Below, piece by piece: positions 1-12,720 of a stretch of DNA of 64,000 nucleotides. How positions within the stretch are numbered: position 1 is the stretch's first letter; each line of letters begins with the position of its first letter. The stretch comes from Lineus longissimus (lineage: Eukaryota; Nemertea; Pilidiophora; Heteronemertea; Lineidae): NCBI RefSeq assembly GCF_910592395.1, contig NC_088312.1:1300001-1364000 (forward strand), written 5' to 3'. The position numbers and the translations under genes are program-made. The notes under the pieces were generated by a model, which was not told where the DNA came from, made no database searches, and was given only the letters and a program-made list of their open reading frames with translations.

Positions 1-514
1 CTTCTTGATATGAAGAACTTCGAAGCACGTGTCTATGGAAAATGTGCGGATTTAAATTAGGTTACAGTGGACTTGCACAATGAACGTACAATCTCCATCA
101 TTTTTGGGAGATATCAAGCTAAATCTAGAAATAATGACCCCATATTATTGTTACGATCTCAACATCAAGTTGACTCCTCTGTCGCGAAGTCGTTAATTTG
201 CATATATTATCGTGTATTATATCACTTCAAGGTTGGGCTCATTTCATATGTAAATCACCCATCAAAATCTAAAGTTTTTTCTTGAAATGTGACAAGCTTG
301 GGGGTGTAGCGAACAGAGCGACGCGTATGTCTTGCCAAGACGGCGTTGCTAAGCCGTAACTAAAGAAATAGCAGTTTGGAAGATCTGGAGGCCCTATTCG
401 TGTAAAACTACATGCCATGGCTGATTCATTAGCCTCCGCTTATCCTAACTGGGTAAACTACAGCTTGGCGGCCTCAGCTTATTGTGGTGTAATGGTCAGC
501 CACTTTCCTACCAA

Positions 515-962
515 TTATTGATGGCCATTAGTCAATGGCCTGCTCATAGCTTTCCTCATGTCGGCGAGTATGACGGCGCGCAATCGTGCAGCGAAGGACA
601 CCGTTCCGAAAGGCTTCGCGTCGGTGGGCACCGGGCGGCGCTCGGGCGACGGAGGACGGGGACGATCACATACCTCTGCTGGAGAGGTGTTCGAGAGACT
701 TCTTGAACTAACTTTGGGACATACAAAGCAGAATTTCTGGGTTAATGCCGAAATAAGGCGAAGATCATCGCGAGCACCTTTGTCGTTCTCTTTGGTATTT
801 GATTCCTCTACAAGACGTATAACTGTGTCGAAAGTTGAGTTGGTCCTTTTAGCAAACCAAAGATCAAGTTGTCGTGAAAAGCGTGCGATTACTGAACAAC
901 AGGCCAGGAAGGTAAATACAAGCTGCATTTATCAAGACCTGGTACCTATCAACAGGTCCTAA
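515..962. other. CpG-dense patch with overlapping open frames on both strands
   Basis: About 20 CpG dinucleotides lie between 558 and 670, far above the surrounding DNA. A forward frame at 558-962 (134 codons, starting MSASMTARNRAAKD, with RRSGDGGRGR) and a reverse frame at 928-515 (137 codons, containing RPRPPSPERRP) overlap almost fully. Neither shows a domain I recognise. Loss of stop codons is expected in CpG-rich DNA, so one or both may be accidental. The patch could be a CpG-island promoter, a 5' exon or a fragment of a GC-rich insertion. Confidence 0.35.
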
Positions 963-3900
963 TCTCGCCGTGGTCGGACTGAAATAAACAAAGCCCTCCA
1001 TAAAACTCGCAGCATAAAACTTATCCTGTTCCTTTCGCATTTCGACAGTTTTAAATATTTTCACTTCTACAGACAATGGAAACCATATCGACTTATCATT
1101 TGCTTCCAATTCTCTTATCTACTGTCTCTGTCGCCTGGGGTCACTCTCAAACGAGGCAAACTCGATCAAAGACACGGCGTTGGCCTCTGAACCTCCAAGT
1201 GGCCCTACCCCGGTCCTTCCCAGCAGAGGGACATCTGCCTAAGGGTCGGTGCCGCAAGCTACGACCACAGATAACGTAGGAATCGATGAAAGCCACGAGG
1301 GGTAGAGGAGTTTAATCAATGCGTTAAACTTATCTCTCTGCAACGGCTTTCTGTCGATGTCGACGAAATATTACACAGTAGTTTCATTCCCTCGTCAAGC
1401 CATTAAGGCGAGGTGTGGCAGGACAGGGAAGGATGTTCATCGTTTGGTCCCGAAGTTGTGTTTTTACTTCATCGAGTACCACTTCATAAGTCCATTAAGA
1501 GAATATTTTCACCTGGCATTCACAAGAAATCGTGATAGTGTTTTCTAGAATCTGTTGGTCATGGTGATGACAAAATGGCCTCGTTCATGCTCAGTCACGA
1601 ACCGGCCTCTAGCAGACACGACTGCAGGTTATCCGAGCCAGCTCATCTGAACGAAACAAAACGCGACCGTGACCTTGTCATCAGAAAATTAATTTCCAAC
1701 ATTTCATACACAATTGAAAAATCTTATGATTGATTGTCTGATGTAGAAACAAAACCACTGTTTACTGAAGGAGGCTTAGATTTCCTCTAAGCGATCACTG
1801 TGGCCGTGGCAAGCAATAGTACTGACGCACCGACGAAACCACAAACTTGGTTCGGTCAAACCTTCTTTGCAGTATTGATGATACAACACGATGAGCTATG
1901 CTAGTCAGAAGATATTCGTTATTCATTGTTAAACGCCGATGATTAAGAATAGACTCAGTGAATAGTGTCATAGCGATACCTCGTTGATCGTTCATTACAT
2001 GAGTCGCAACGAGACTGGGCAAACCACTGATAATTTTGACATTTGCACAGGGTCTAGATAAATACATTTGCTACCTTTACAGCTTTGAGTAAATTATCAA
2101 AACGTTGGCAAAATAAATTTACGACAATAAACTGGAATACATATATGTAATATCACGGACTTCGTGTCATAGGCTGTTTAAAAGAGAACTTGTTAAGCCA
2201 ATAACAGTGACGTGGAATGAATAATCACCAACTGCGGGACAAAAGACTCAATATATTGTGATGAAGGTAATACAATAATTTCAAGGATTTCCGGCGGCGT
2301 AGTACCATATTTTCTTAAAACTGTTATCATCGTTGTTCTTGAAACTCTACCTACTGCGCTGATGCGGTTCACGAAATTTGAGAGATTGTGTTAAGCTAAA
2401 CTTCCGATTGTTTAGCCGTTGCGGTGATATTTGACACTAAAACAGTTTTTAGCGAGGCGTAGAACTTGCCAAAGCAGTTGGTTGGTGGTGTAAATTCATT
2501 TTGGACGTCCTTCTTTGCATAAAAGTAACGACTGTAACAATTGATTGATCAGTACCCATGATTCGAAGGTACACATACATGTAGCATACATCAGTCCATT
2601 GGTAGTAACCAAGTAGCTACTACCAAAAAAATATGTGGTACTATTTAACGGCACAGTCCTGTTTAGATACCGGTTTTGGACATCAAACAGATACAAAGCG
2701 GGTCGGCCGTTTAGACTAAGTTACCAAAGACGAAGGACTGGTGTGACTTACGCTAAGGCCATACTGAAGTATGAGAAGAGTGTTGCCTAGCATCATAAAT
2801 CATCATGTCATCCTCGCATGATCCGTTTGTCTATCATACCATCTGCGCCGCTGCTGCTTCAGTTCCTCTTAGCTAGAAAGCATCGGAACCCGCCAACGCC
2901 CTCGGCCATGTTCGACAAGCTCAAATATGCTAAGTAAGACATGATCACGCCCATATCCCCTCAACCCTAAGACCCTTTCTGCGTCCCTTTTTCCCACATC
3001 TTAATCAATCATAATTTGACTAGACGCCGGGGTCCAAATGACGGGTAAAAAGGATAATGCTACTGCATGTCAAAGATGAACATGAAAATGTTATTAGAGT
3101 GTTAGTTATGAAGTTATATGTTAGAAAGGGGGTAATCATCCTGATTGAAACCTGACTTATTATGATTAATGATTTTAGGAAAAGGCTGCTTCGCCCCTAA
3201 AAATGTCAACTGATTCTTACAGCGTAGCCGAGAATGAATGCAAATGAATCAGACGCCACAGAAAACATTGACTCAAAAGTGTAGGCTACGCTTGTCCTAA
3301 TGAACACAAAAAATACATTTGTGTAGTAGTTTTGTCTTGACGAGGGTTATTGTAAAATGTATGTCAGTTCACTGAGTGTAATAACACGTCCATGCACTAG
3401 GAAGTGCAGTTACTTTTTGACGAGTGACGGATTGTGATTGATGATCTTAGGCAAGGCATATTCCTCCCCAACACATGCCAAATTGGGCTCATGCAACTGT
3501 TGCAAGGTTGCTGAAAAGTGTCCGAATATTATAGACAGGTGACAAATTGTGATTAACGATTTTTGGGACTGGTGATTTCCAAATGGGTTGATATGTCTCA
3601 AAAAACCAAATTTGAATGACCCTATTTAAAATCCTCATCTGTGTTTGTCTTTTTTCAAAGCCAACTTCCCGGGTGAGCTACAATCTTTCTCGAGGAGAAA
3701 TCACCACCACGTCACCAGAAGCTTTAAAAGCCAGTCGGTGGGTTTATTGTGAAATATGAAAAAAAATGTTGACATTGACTAAGACAGTGGTGAGGTGATA
3801 GCTTCCAGAACCGCGGTGTCACGCAACACAATAAATATCTTGCATTTCATCAACCCACAACTGGAAGCTTTACTGATCCTGACGAGTGATGTATTGCAAA

Positions 3901-4860
3901 ACAAAAGATGCAACATATCAATGCAAATAGCCAATGAACAATTTAATTTCTGAACGTCTATTTCAATAACAAAATCGAATAAAATGAACAATAGACAACG
4001 ATCTCGCATATCCCTTGGTGCGTGTGGCCCAATTAGATCTCTTTGAAATAATGGTTACAATTATGAGACCTAGCTAGGATTAGTAAGGCTCGGGTTAGGG
4101 CACAGAGCGCTTTCTATCATCGTCGGGAAGCTTACGGCGACGAGGCTGAGTGCGCTCGAAATGTCCCCCTCCGCTTATGATTCTACTGACAATGCCCCGA
4201 CATTGGGCGAGTGGAAGGCATTGCGAGACTATTATGAAAGTCCCATAACGATGGCAATTAAATGGTCATCAATCTTGAGCAGTTCGAGATTGACTGTCAT
4301 ATCGGGATAAAACATTGTTGGCTCCAGGACGAAGACCCATCATTTGGTGCCGTTCAAACTACAATCACCCTACGCTTTTCCATTAATCATAGGGCATAAC
4401 AATCTCCGCTCGGAGGAGACTAGCCCGTGTCTCCCGATCGCCAGCATAAAGGGCTCATTTCTAGATAAACCATCCCCGATGAAAGGCACCATGATCCTCG
4501 CCAGCCCATGATCTCCAAGCATTGTCCCGCAGAATCACCAAACAGTTGTCCAAGACAGGCGGAACGATTGGCACGCGCGTTCTTACGTTGCCATAGAAAC
4601 GGAGGTTTTTACGTCTACGGAAAGAATTGCACTCTCTTCTACAAGATTAGCAGGTTGTTTGGGCGGTTACATCAAAGGCTTCCAGGCTCCTTGTTTTGTA
4701 AATTTGTCATGAGTAGATTTTTCCTTCTCGAAACCGTCTAGAGAATACTCAAGTGGATACCGAATACATGTATTGGGCTTCTCGGGGAGAAACAACTAAC
4801 TAACACTGGCTCAAATAAGAATAACACTTTGAACCTTATTACATCACACCAGCGCACGCA
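963..4860. other. No supported gene
   Basis: AT-rich DNA with only short frames lacking domains. It contains the diverged local repeat near 3150-3600, octamers at 3238-3245 and 3921-3928, and TACATGTA at 2576 and 4765. Nothing else can be supported. Confidence 0.6.
3150..3600. repeat. Diverged local repeat
   Basis: Similar segments recur. GTGAC-GATTGTGATTGATGATCTTAGG at about 3424 resembles GTGACAAATTGTGATTAACGA at about 3539, 115 bases later, and a weaker version TTATGATTAATGATTTTAGG lies at about 3159. They look like old, decayed duplicates with no coding content. Boundaries are approximate. Confidence 0.4.
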
Positions 4861-5280
4861 GAATGACCCTCCAATCCAAGGCGTCACATCCATGTCAGCG
4901 TTCCACATGTAGTTAAATGCTTTATGACATTCTCGTCAACCTCACAATAAAGACAGACGCGTTCACACCATCATTTCCATCATATACATCACCTGAAATC
5001 TGTGCACGAATGACGCCCAGTGTCAACCGTCCACTAAACCTTCAGTTGTCGTACTCGGGTACACCGCTTGTACTTCCTCATAGCTTGGCGCAGGATCACC
5101 CGGTCAGAACACATTTTACTTCGAACCCACAACTCCATGCCCAATATATCAGATTCAAACATGTTCAATATATCATTAAGATTGACAAGGATCATCGTCC
5201 AACATGTCCAACATCATATCACTAGAAAAACCAGGCATGCAAAAGTAGATCTGACCAAAATAACACAGGAAATTCGGAAT
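4861..5280 (+). repeat. Unnamed interspersed repeat, copy A
   Basis: It matches the reverse complement of 12420-12720 in three collinear blocks. The first block is about 4878-4909 (CAAGGCGT, then CATGT, AGCGTTC). The second is about 5047-5075, where TGTC(A/G)TACTC(A/G)GGTACAC is shared. The third runs from 5140 to 5280, with shared ATGCCCAA and then AGATCTGACCAAAATA followed by CAC and GAAA. Copy A carries roughly 115 bases between the first two blocks that copy B lacks. The relation is clear but diverged. I do not recognise the family, and no domain is seen in its open frames. Confidence 0.7.
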
Positions 5281-7188
5281 TATGAATTACACACGAGCGA
5301 CCAGCCACACATAGAACATGTATTCAGCTTGCCGTCTCGCCAGGAACTGACTTTGAATACATACATTACGTTACATCATCACTCAGTGCATAATCCGCCA
5401 CCCGCTTACCGAATATAACCAATTGGGGTTTGTTCAACAATGCCAACCCTGAATGGTGAAAGGTAGTACTTGTTATTCAAAGTCGCATTGTTTTCGCTGT
5501 AGGGCTGAGTGATTTGACCCGTCCCTTGTGTTGGTCCCGCGTCGAAGCCAATACAATGACATTCCGACTCGTTCTTTGTGATCGTATAATAGGTAGAGAA
5601 AAGGGAATGTTGCTTTGTTCTACAACAAAACTGTTATATTGTGAGGTTAGTACAAAATGTACATGTTGACAATAGAATGCATTTCAAGAATTGATGATAT
5701 CGAAGGGAGCATCAGAACTGTAACACCGTTTATAGATCAATGTCAACACGAATAGAATATGACGCTTCATCCCCACTTTGAGGAGAAAACTATCAATCTG
5801 TATCCGCAATTCAGATCTTTAAGAGTCTAATTAGAAATCGATACCAACTCATGGAGAAAAGAATCCAGTGTGCCTACCCCCCTCAGAAGAAAAGATAGCA
5901 CCCCGATTTCCGTGACATGCGAGTGTCACGTCGCGCTGCTATGATACCATTCTGTAACCTCAATACACTGAAGGCTCTCCTTAGAAAAATCAAATGGCCC
6001 ATCAAGCAGTCAACTCTATGTATGATTGATTACCTCTGAACCGATTGATATCTTTATTTTGAAGCCATCCAACATTCAACATCAGTGCTGTGGTTTCGTG
6101 ATTAGTGGATATAGGCTAAGGGAGAGAAATAGTTTTGAGATGATCCGTTTATTTCAGGAAATTATATCTTTCAGGTCAAAAACGCGCACATGTCATTCTC
6201 ATTTCTTCAGTTTATCGGTTTAAGTTGGACTCGAAACCCATTCTGATATATTTTGTTTGATGATTTTGAAGATGCAATCTTAACCTCAGTGAAAGTTCAA
6301 CTTGATATATGAAGTCGTCAAAACAGCAAACGAAATGTATCAGAGTGTATTTCGATATTGACATTTCAAATTCGGATAAATAAGAATCTTTTACCCGATA
6401 GCTTCAATTCATGTAATAGGATGTCCGATTCTTAGGTCATTGATTTATAAACGTCCTTAAGAAGTTCTGATACACCCACAGTCGCCATTTGCCATGGAAG
6501 CGGAAGCTCATCCGCGTCAACCACGTCCAGCCCACCTTTGAAGTGCAATATTGTGCTGATGATATTCCCCTGATTGGTATTCCTCGCACAACCCGGGCCG
6601 GTAAATCAGTATTGTCTATTTCCTGGTCACTCGCGAGGAACATCATTAGGGTGATGGTATATTCCAAGTTTCTTGGCAACAAGGGCGGGTCTGGGCTCGA
6701 TGTACCTAACCGAGGGTAACGATGACAGCGCCGGGGTGGTGATTGCCAGGAAGTGGATACAGAGCATGAGTGGATACAGTCTTGGAAATAAAGGTTTTCA
6801 AGCTCTTCAAATACCCTTCAGAGTTTCAGCCAACACAAAGTTGGTGCACCCTCGAGAGGTATTTCAGAGCAATGAAAAACCCCTAAGCTGTTTCCTTAAG
6901 GTCAAAATCAGAGCAAAGTCAAACTGCTCTTATCGAGATGAGGAAGGTGCTGACTTCAAGCAAACAGAAAATTATTTCAACTGCTAGATTTTAGTTCACG
7001 ACATGCTTCCCAGATCGAAACACTGAAGAAAACAAGTTTGGTCACCTTAAGCTATTACGACCAAGGAAATGAGTGAAAAGCTTCAGCCTGTTCCAACTGT
7101 GCCAAAGGGTTAACAACACCAGATCGGACACTACAGCCCAAATGTGCTCCCGCATCCGATCAATGAACGTAATGAATGCTGATGGCTG

Positions 7189-7201
7189 TGACCTCTGACC
7201 C
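7189..7201 (-). promoter_or_regulatory. Perfect DR1 nuclear-receptor half-site pair
   Basis: On the minus strand GGGTCA-G-AGGTCA forms a direct repeat with one-base spacing, the consensus bound by RXR heterodimers, HNF4 and COUP-TF. It lies in a stretch rich in GATCAAT and TAATGAAT motifs. Function is unproven. Confidence 0.35.
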
Positions 7202-10200
7202 CGTCATCCGGGATATCGATAGCATACCACGGATTTATCTGCTTCTCGTGTTTCATCATCTGCCCGGCTATTTTTCTCCGCACATGGATGTTTTTGATCT
7301 GCTAGCGATTTCTCTAAATCTCTAATCGATAGACGTGTTAACTCTCTGGGTGCGGGGGACCTTTTAAAGCATGTTTTCAGGTGAATATTGCTTATTTGTA
7401 ACTGCCCGGAACATGACCTTTCATGAAAACTACCAAAATTACCAGTCTGTCAAGCTCAGTAACTAAAAGTGGCTCTATCTCTATTCCCAAAAGCTTTTGA
7501 TTAGTGTTCTTGGGAACACTAATGGTGTCTTCCATGTGACGTGAGATTATCCTTTTCCCAACCCTACAGTGAGCACGTGGACAGCAAGCAAGTGAGACAG
7601 CCAGCAATGGCCATACATTTGATATTGAGCAAAGGAAGCAAGGTTACCTAACGGATAATTCCATTATAGTCAGTTGATGAGACGGATTATTATCTTGATT
7701 TGTGTGTACCAGTGCATATAGTTACCTGAAGTAACTGATGTGTCAACTCAGAAACGCAAAGCAAATTTCCTGATTTCGCTCAGAGTTCTGTCCAGAGATG
7801 TTGTGCCGAGTCGCCACAGTTGTGCAATAAGTAAAAGAGGCCGTTAAAGGGCAATTTTTCTCGCCATGAGTTATTGTCGGAAGTAATATCCGCTAAACAC
7901 GCGCCGTGAAGTATTGATGGGCAATCGTCCTAACACGGAACATCGACCATGTAAAGAAAATAGAGCCGGGTGAAAAAGACCAGTAGCAAATTGAAAATAA
8001 GTCATCTGGGGACCGGAATGATTTAGACAGCATTGGCAATGAATCAACTGATCTAAAACCTATTGATGAAGCATTAATAAGTCTGCCGTGCCAAGATGTT
8101 GAAAGATTGAAACGTCAATGGATCAATGTCTAAAAGCCATCGATAGAACGTGATTTTTATGTTCAGTCTGGGCTGGGGTAGTGGAAATTGTGAGGATGGA
8201 AATATATCTTAACAACAGGGTCACCTTATACTGGTATTGACGAAGTGGACTATGCAAAGATACATCCTCTTATCATTGAACGAACCATAACTACATATAA
8301 CAGAGTAGTTTTTATGAATCATTGACAAGCGGTGCAGCGGCATTTAACAGGACACGACAGACCAGGCAAAGCAATGAAGAAAAAAGAATTGCAGAAGTCA
8401 CAAGACGTGCCTCGGTACGTACACATTGGATTAAGGCAATTATAAAGAATAGGGCACTAATTAGAAATAAAACGCAAGACTAATTTAATCAGTGCATCTT
8501 CTTGCCTTTCCAGTGTGAGTGACAAAGCAGCGCTTCATTGGCTTAATGAAAAGAAGTTTGAAAGTGGTGAGGGGAAATCAGTGTGTGTTAAGAGCTGCTG
8601 GTATGGGTTTAACCCATTCTTGTCTTGTCCCCCTCTCTAACTGCACATCATTTCCATTATTATTTGCTATGACAATCCCTTGCCTGATGGCTCAGAAAAG
8701 CTATTTTCGAATGCCCTTCACCCGCCTTTGGAGTTTGCACAATTAGATCTTACCCGAACGTGATAAATCGACGTAAGACGCAAGACAATTGTTATCATTT
8801 GAAAAACACAAACTAGTAGTAATTACCCAGATTTTTCAGACGGAAATATTTTTGCTTTCCACTGAGAAAGCGCAATCATCGTAGCGGGATCCTTGTCAAA
8901 ACATGGCAGGTCATCACCTAGCTGGCCACACCCTTTGTGCCAGCGCACCCCCCGTGGTGGTTGTGGAAGAACAACCATGATGACATCCCGAGCACAAAGC
9001 AATGACAATTACAGCTTAGAGAACCGCAAGGCAGTGTGGTGTCAATCGGTGAGTTTGCAGACGAAATTATTGTCCCGCTCGGGGCGAAGTCGCCGTCCAA
9101 ACACAAAGCGATAACGGTGGCTTGATAAGAGCCCTCCTCCCCGTTTCCTTCTGTAGATGCTGATGTTGCCCCTGGCTATCGGTCTCGTGAGTAGCTCGCC
9201 CTGTAATAATCCATGGAGCTCACACTTAGCTCAAGATTGCAAGAAACACTGAGAAAACCACTTAAGAAATCAGCGACAAAACACAGAAATTCATTGAAAT
9301 CTGTCAGAAGAGTTTAAAGACAATGCAGCAACGATTATTTGGTAAAATATTGGTATATGTAACTAGATCTTTCGGTTTTTCTACTCTATCACTCTGATTC
9401 TGTGAACAAACATCAGCACATACATTGCACTTGGTTTTTTACCGCTGATACATTTCAATGTTCGTCCACTCCGGCAAGCCATAAACGTAAGCTCAGAGCA
9501 GTTCCTCCGAATTTCAGTACTGTCCTTCGACCTCTGAGTTTCTTCTGAGTCTTTGGTTAGCACAGAGATGTTTCCACCGGGCTATCGGATATAGTTTTGT
9601 TAACGGACCACTCACATAGGAGTATATCTTAACTGTCGACATTAGAAATTTGTTTATTAACTAATATGACACTTAAACTGCTTTAAATCTGGATGATATT
9701 TGTATCCAGTAATATGCTAATCAAATCTTGAATTTCCACATTCTTAATGACCAGAGGGAGAAATTCGATTTTTTAATAACGTTACTAAAACTTCAATAAA
9801 CATGAGAAATACTCGGTTGGTCGCCCTATTTAGCCACTCGGGCTTTCATAGAAGAAACGGTCGTGATCTCTTTAGGCAAAACACAATGTTTTTATATCAA
9901 TTGATGTTCAATATTCAAATCGGGTTGATTTGTCTGAATACGCAGATTGCATTTCCTTAGTTGCCGTATGTTAATCGACCATTTTGTGGGTCAGAGTAGC
10001 CAAGGTCTGTAAGACAGGATATTAGCTTACAATATCCAATCAAAACTATCGAAGTATTTACCCAGAGGGTGGTGGTTCGCCCGACAGTTCCGCCACACAC
10101 CAACTGCTGTTTTGGTTGAATAATGTCATAAAGCGAAGCTGAAACATGTAAATTTCTCCAGTTTTGCTCGAGGACTTGCTATATTCCTAACAACGGTATC

Positions 10201-10884
10201 TAGACGGCGTCTCTGTCTCATCACCTGTTACAACTCATCCATCATTTCTCTTGACAGCACCGGAAACAGACGATCCGCTTAGAACAGTATCACGCATGCG
10301 CAAGGTCCACTAATGAATGGAATTTCCGTTACGTGCAGATCTCATTGATTTTCGTGTTTAACTGTGTAATTGTAGTGTTTCTGTCAAGTTTGTTTATCGG
10401 AGAATTCAACATGAATCTAGCAAATACTTAGAGCGAACTCCCAACACATTTTGACGCGTACACTGTAAGACGTATGAAAGTCGGCATGGCAGATAGTTAA
10501 TAAGCCTCAGTTTTCAAACGCCTCTCTTTCGAGTCTTATATGATACAGTATTTGTATTTTCTTCTCTAGATGAAGAGTATCCTGTCCTACAATGGAGAGC
10601 AATGCTGCAAAGTGGCAGTTTTTTTCAGTATTCTTTTAGAAGGGTGAGGTGGCTCTGAGAAAATGAAGTTTTAAACGTAACTTAATTATAGAATTTAACA
10701 GATGATCAACAGACGATATCCTAGCATGAACTGGTAACGAAAGGAAGTTGGAATGTAGCGTGCATTCCGTGCCGAATCAATTACAAGATGGATGGGCCGT
10801 GATGGCCAAATTCAGGATGCCCAATCCTCAAGAAAATAAATCAAGCAAACGTTGTTGTAAATCTGTACGAGTTTTGGCCTGCAG

Positions 10885-10990
10885 GAAGTTTTAGATGGCG
10901 GCTATTTTCAGGCTTAATGGTCTAATTAGGCACCGGGAGGTTGGCTTCCACCATTAATGGAACGAAAGGCATAAATCGAGGCGGGCTGCA
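10885..10990. promoter_or_regulatory. Candidate enhancer with homeodomain palindromes
   Basis: Within about 50 bases there is CTTAATGG, the palindrome CTAATTAG (10922-10929) and the palindrome CCATTAATGG (10951-10960), then ATAAATC. Clusters of this kind are common in conserved enhancers near homeobox genes. Conservation cannot be seen from one sequence. Confidence 0.3.
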
Positions 10991-12419
10991 ATAGGGCTGG
11001 GAGGGACGTGATTGGTACCAATGAGGGTCTTAGGAAATCGGAGGGTGAATAGGTCTTGCAGCTTCGCCGAGCTGGTGACATCAGCTTCCCTCCTAAGGTT
11101 TCTTCCAGATCAGAGTCTTGATTTTTTACCCGTCATAGTCCTTCTAACATTCGTCACCACATACATATCAAGGCTTGTTCCAAGTCAAGACTTCACATAA
11201 TGAAATCACCATTATGGCATTGGTTACTAGCGATTTATATTCAGAATACATATGATAAAAGGCGGGTAAAGCCATGCAAGACGGCGTTTAAAGTTTCCAG
11301 GAAGTAGCGCTACGATTATCTAAAAGATTTGGCTATACAAGAGAAATGTCTAAAAGCCCTTCAAGGTAACCTTAATTTGCCAGATGAAGCAGTTTATCCT
11401 ATTTCAGCCGTGCAACTATTTCCGTTTCAATTAAACCAGTTTCATAGACAACGTCCCCTTGACAAATCACCACGATGCCATGTCCATACAGATCATGTTT
11501 ATTCAATATGAATTATATTCAAAAACTCTTTATGAACCATTTAATAGAAACAATGGTTATTCCTACGGAAATGTGTCTAATGTAAGATGTTGTGTAATAT
11601 CCTAATGTGATTTATCATAACTTGAAACTGTCAGACTGTCGGTTGACAATGATTATTTCCCTTGACCCAGGAAGCAGCTTCGGAGCAGGATTACCTTCTT
11701 GGTAGCCACCCGCACATAAAGATCAAATTAATCAAATCAGAATCAATCTTACGTAGTGTCGTTATGCCCATTTGCAGGCGTAAGGAGCCTGGCTAATTAC
11801 CCGTATGACTTTAGCATGAGTCTTAACTACCATAAAGCAGAAAATGTAACACTCCTGTTCGTTTAAGGATAATTGAAAAGGTGTTTGGAGAACTCAATAG
11901 ATTTCCTGGAACCCGCATATCACGGCTTTCCCAAAAGGCAAGTTTGGTTCTTGCTTACAGGGCGATAAGTGTATACAAAGCGACCTAAGGATTGGACACG
12001 GTTCCTTGTGTCACTCTCATACACTTGAAAATTTTACAACTGGTGAATGTTTTTAGTGTGATTTTATTGTGACTATGGTTAGTGTTACTAACTGCATGGA
12101 GCCTTGTGCCTTTCTTGAACTATGTCGATTCTTCCGTTACCGTAGCGGCGACTCCGCCCTGGCATGGCTTCAGGCCGCCATATCGTTGGAATTGCCAATA
12201 AAAGAGGTTTAACCTTCCGATGGATCAAGTCGTTAAAATGCCATTAAAGGTAAGAAGGGGCTCTGATGGCGGTTAACTCGGTAGTGCTTATCTTAGGGGA
12301 TTTAAACATGATTTCAGTCAACCGCTTTCGGTAATTAATGCAAGTTGTACATGGTGTCTTCAAAAATAATGCACATGCCTATATAGTGTTCCAGGTATGC
12401 ATGCATATACATACATTTT

Positions 12420-12720
12420 CGAATTTTCCGTGGTATTTTGGTCAGATCTTCCTGTTCAAGGTTTTAAGTGTTCTATTCTGACTGCGATGTATTTTCAACA
12501 TGAAAACTTGTTGGATTGCGTCCTTGAATCTTGGTGATATGTTGGGCATGTTGGATTCCTCCTTACTGTTGAGGGGACGGCATACTGCACAGAGCAGACT
12601 TGGGATGCCTGGTGTAATGGCAGGGCAAAGTACATGCAGTGTACCTGAGTATGACAAAATGGCATTTTGATAGAACGCTTACATGACTGACACGCCTTGG
12701 GTTGGTAGGGGAATTATGCA
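12420..12720 (-). repeat. Unnamed interspersed repeat, copy B
   Basis: This is the inverted, internally shorter relative of the repeat at 4861-5280. On the minus strand it shows CCCAAGGCGT near 12690, TACTCAGGTACAC near 12645, CATGCCCAACATATCACC near 12545, and ends with AGATCTGACCAAAATACCAC at about 12447-12428. The two copies are 7 kb apart in opposite orientation, which fits independent insertion of a dispersed element better than local tandem duplication. Confidence 0.7.

Larger units (their letters stand above)
5281..12419. other. No supported gene
   Basis: Non-coding between the two copies of the unnamed repeat. The DR1 site (7189) and the candidate enhancer (10885-10990) are the only items I can point to. 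The open frames here are short and show no motif. Confidence 0.6.
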
